DNA of 64,000 nucleotides from Segatella cerevisiae. Its GTDB lineage: Bacteria; Bacteroidota; Bacteroidia; Bacteroidales; Bacteroidaceae. A program made the position numbers and the translations under genes. Position 1 is the first letter of the stretch. The number at the start of each line of letters is the position of its first letter. The stretch is from the NCBI RefSeq assembly GCF_024054555.1, contig NZ_JAMXLY010000006.1, positions 36,923 through 100,922 of the forward strand, in the 5' to 3' direction. Below, in pieces: positions 63,698 through 64,000 of this stretch. Under the pieces are notes generated by a model. It was not told the origin of the DNA. It was given only the letters and a program-made list of their open reading frames with translations, and did not search any database.

Positions 63698-64000
63698 TCA
63701 CGCTGCAGATTGATATCTCCTTATCGGAATTAATTCCGGTAAACTGTGATGTGGCCTGCGGTAGTTGTAATATTCCATGAACTTGCCAATGCCTTTACGA
63801 AGTTCGGCTCCGTTATTAGCCGGATTCAAGTAGATATACTCCTGCTTAATGGTACGCCAGAAGCGCTCTATCCATATATTGTCCTTGCATCTGTTTCTGC
63901 CATCCATACTGATTTTGACATGATATGATTTCAACGTGTTGACCCATTCTTCGCTGGTATATTGGCTTCCCTGGTCTGTATTGACAATCTCCGGGGTACC
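63698..64000 (-). mobile_element. IS3-family transposase OrfB, C-terminal part (runs off the window)
   Basis: The minus-strand frame is open to the window edge. It encodes the end of an rve-type integrase: PEIVNTDQGSQYTSEEW (second catalytic Asp), then DNIWIERFWRTIKQEYIYL (catalytic Glu) and the closing YNYRRPHHSLPELIP, typical of IS3 OrfB. Only about 100 codons are visible, so completeness cannot be judged. The GC-rich stem GAGGCGT / ACGCCTC at 63670-63689 just beyond its stop codon and the AT-rich 63500-63640 stretch before it may hold the element end; no terminal repeat could be confirmed. Confidence 0.85.

Noticed and set aside
1..64000. CRISPR arrays, tRNA/rRNA genes, prophage or toxin-antitoxin modules
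   Set aside because: None was found: no regularly spaced direct repeats, no tRNA-like T-loop/acceptor patterns in the spacers, and no phage or toxin genes among the recognised proteins. A covariance-model scan would be the decisive test for small RNAs.

Overview
This window is chromosomal DNA of a Bacteroidota bacterium, most likely a Prevotella-like member of the Bacteroidales. The evidence is the recurrent Bacteroidota promoter element TAnnTTTG upstream of genes, the extended form of IspG, a quinol:fumarate reductase operon, the gene run mnmG-apt-uvrC-dtd-mazG-like-deoC, and small A-rich ribosome binding sites. The genus is inferred; no rRNA or other definitive marker is present. No tRNA, rRNA, CRISPR array or prophage was recognised. 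A broken IS3-family transposase runs off the right edge.

Layout. 1-9.6 kb (all minus strand): Ctp protease, topoisomerase IV ParE, an acetyltransferase-like protein, a VanX-like lipoprotein and the fumarate reductase operon frdCAB. 9.8-16.8 kb (plus strand): mnmG, apt, uvrC, dtd, a MazG-like pyrophosphohydrolase and deoC; two perfect ParB-binding parS palindromes flank apt, which suggests that the replication origin lies not far away. 17-33 kb: housekeeping genes (polyprenyl synthase, polA, ychF, lgt, mutS, tex, a CoA-transferase, an RNA methyltransferase, sufE, a U32 peptidase-like tRNA-modification protein), then a C1-protease-like lipoprotein that has lost its catalytic residues. 33-35.7 kb: a secreted histidine acid phosphatase flanked by two tiny membrane-peptide genes, each with FNR-type operators. 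35.9-45.4 kb: a K+-uptake (Kdp) locus with an NtrC-type activator, a probable sigma-54 promoter, two tiny membrane proteins (one is KdpF), kdpABC, and a KdpD sensor split into two genes. 45.6-56.2 kb: rpoN (sigma-54) with an unknown partner gene, a PAP2 protein, purE, ispG, an unknown gene, a Memo-AMMECR1 fusion with its radical SAM partner, and cysS. 56.3-63.4 kb: a HAD phosphatase, a small membrane protein, a third FNR-type operator with a tiny membrane peptide, rubredoxin, leuS, a YitT-like protein and rdgB.

The most unusual signal is a set of three separate, monocistronic units (about 33.35-33.70, 35.22-35.74 and 57.88-58.29 kb). Each has an FNR/CRP-like palindrome TTGAY-N4-RTCAA whose centre lies exactly 67.5 bp upstream of the first base of a TAnnTTTG box, an open reading frame of only 25-28 codons for a single-pass membrane peptide with a KK or RR tail, and an intrinsic terminator. 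Two of the three operators are composite, with a second palindrome TGTGTGCGWACACA exactly 6 bp upstream. This looks like a small anaerobiosis- or redox-responsive regulon of membrane miniproteins. The physiology fits (fumarate reductase, CoA-transferase, rubredoxin), but the regulator and the peptide functions are unknown from this sequence.

A second coherent circuit is the Kdp locus. The activator is a sigma-54 enhancer-binding protein rather than an OmpR-type KdpE, a -24/-12-like promoter precedes the structural genes, and rpoN itself lies about 9 kb downstream.
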